A stretch of 64,000 nt of DNA from Streptomyces sp. CB01580 (GTDB lineage Bacteria > Actinomycetota > Actinomycetes > Streptomycetales > Streptomycetaceae). Within the stretch, counting starts at the first letter, position 1, and every line of letters starts with the position of its first letter. This document shows positions 63,900 through 64,000 of the stretch, in pieces. The DNA is taken from the NCBI RefSeq assembly GCF_001905795.1, contig NZ_LIXJ01000003.1, positions 310,001 to 374,000 of the forward strand, written 5' to 3'. The position numbers and the translations under genes were made by a program. Under the pieces are notes generated by a model. It was given only the letters and a program-made list of their open reading frames with translations. It was not told the DNA's origin and ran no database searches.

Positions 63900-64000
63900 T
63901 CACGGCAGCAGCCCCGCGCGCCGCGCCGCCACCACCGCCTCCAGACGCGTGTGCGCCCCCAGCTTGCGCATCGCCGAACGCAGATACCCCTTCACCGTCT
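63900..64000 (-). CDS. LuxR-type HTH regulator, C-terminal fragment
   Basis: The gene runs off the right edge; the last 33 codons are visible and end in TGA at 63900-63902. They read TVKGYLRSAMRKLGAHTRLE then AVVAARRAGLLP, the recognition helix and last helix of a LuxR-family HTH as found at the end of NarL-type response regulators. The receiver domain, if any, is outside the window. Confidence 0.7.
   Translation of the reverse strand, partial: TVKGYLRSAMRKLGAHTRLEAVVAARRAGLLP

Overview
The window is chromosomal DNA from a high-GC actinomycete, almost certainly a Streptomyces. The evidence is strong GC bias at third codon positions, frequent GTG starts, a DmdR-type iron box, an RNase Sa homologue, a ydaO-class riboswitch on an NlpC/P60 gene, and many secreted hydrolases. 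I see no rRNA, tRNA, CRISPR array, prophage or secondary-metabolite cluster. About 52 coding genes and 5 gene remnants are supported.

Layout. 0-9 kb: cell-envelope genes (C-terminus of a NYN protein, riboswitch, two paralogous secreted NlpC/P60 hydrolases, a lipoprotein metallopeptidase, a GT87 membrane glycosyltransferase, a GT4 glycosyltransferase, an acyl-CoA synthetase). 9-18.5 kb: DUF456 protein, a HTH regulator divergent from a large secreted subtilisin, a PP2C-like protein with low-complexity repeats, and pyruvate oxidase. 18.5-24.9 kb: a decayed collagen/hydroxyproline catabolic locus. Its intact genes are a DapA-family enzyme, a GntR regulator and an M9 collagenase. Its remnants are a FAD oxidoreductase, a 2Fe-2S subunit, a proline racemase and an aminopeptidase P. 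The odd palindrome ATGTGACAT recurs upstream of its genes. 24.9-30.6 kb: barstar plus secreted guanyl-RNase, a RsbW-like ATPase, a DUF2637 protein, an iron-box-controlled FhuF-like protein, a second GntR and a TPR-like protein. 30.7-43.6 kb: nitrogen salvage, with PucR divergent from xanthine dehydrogenase (FAD, Fe-S, Mo subunits) and an XdhC factor, then a deleted subtilisin remnant, then ureABCFGD. The end of ureD coincides with a 201-bp inverted-repeat element.

43.7-54.8 kb: an MFS exporter and a methyltransferase, then a seven-gene minus-strand operon (transporter, glycerol kinase, glycerol-3-phosphate dehydrogenase, alkyl-DHAP-synthase-like flavoprotein, GlpP-type antiterminator, ABM protein, zinc alcohol dehydrogenase). 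A hairpin followed by a U-tract lies in its leader. 54.9-64 kb: a secreted amidase, a nitroreductase, an ExeM-type nuclease, a SRPBCC protein behind a perfect palindrome, DUF5709, a DUF6296-like protein, a cold-shock-domain protein, an EamA-type transporter and the C-terminus of a LuxR-type regulator.

How the genes work together. The three clearest units are purine to urate plus urea to ammonia (PucR/XDH/urease), glycerol or glycerol-ether use under probable antitermination, and collagen breakdown whose downstream hydroxyproline steps have been lost by internal deletions. All family names rest on my reading of motifs; no database search was run.
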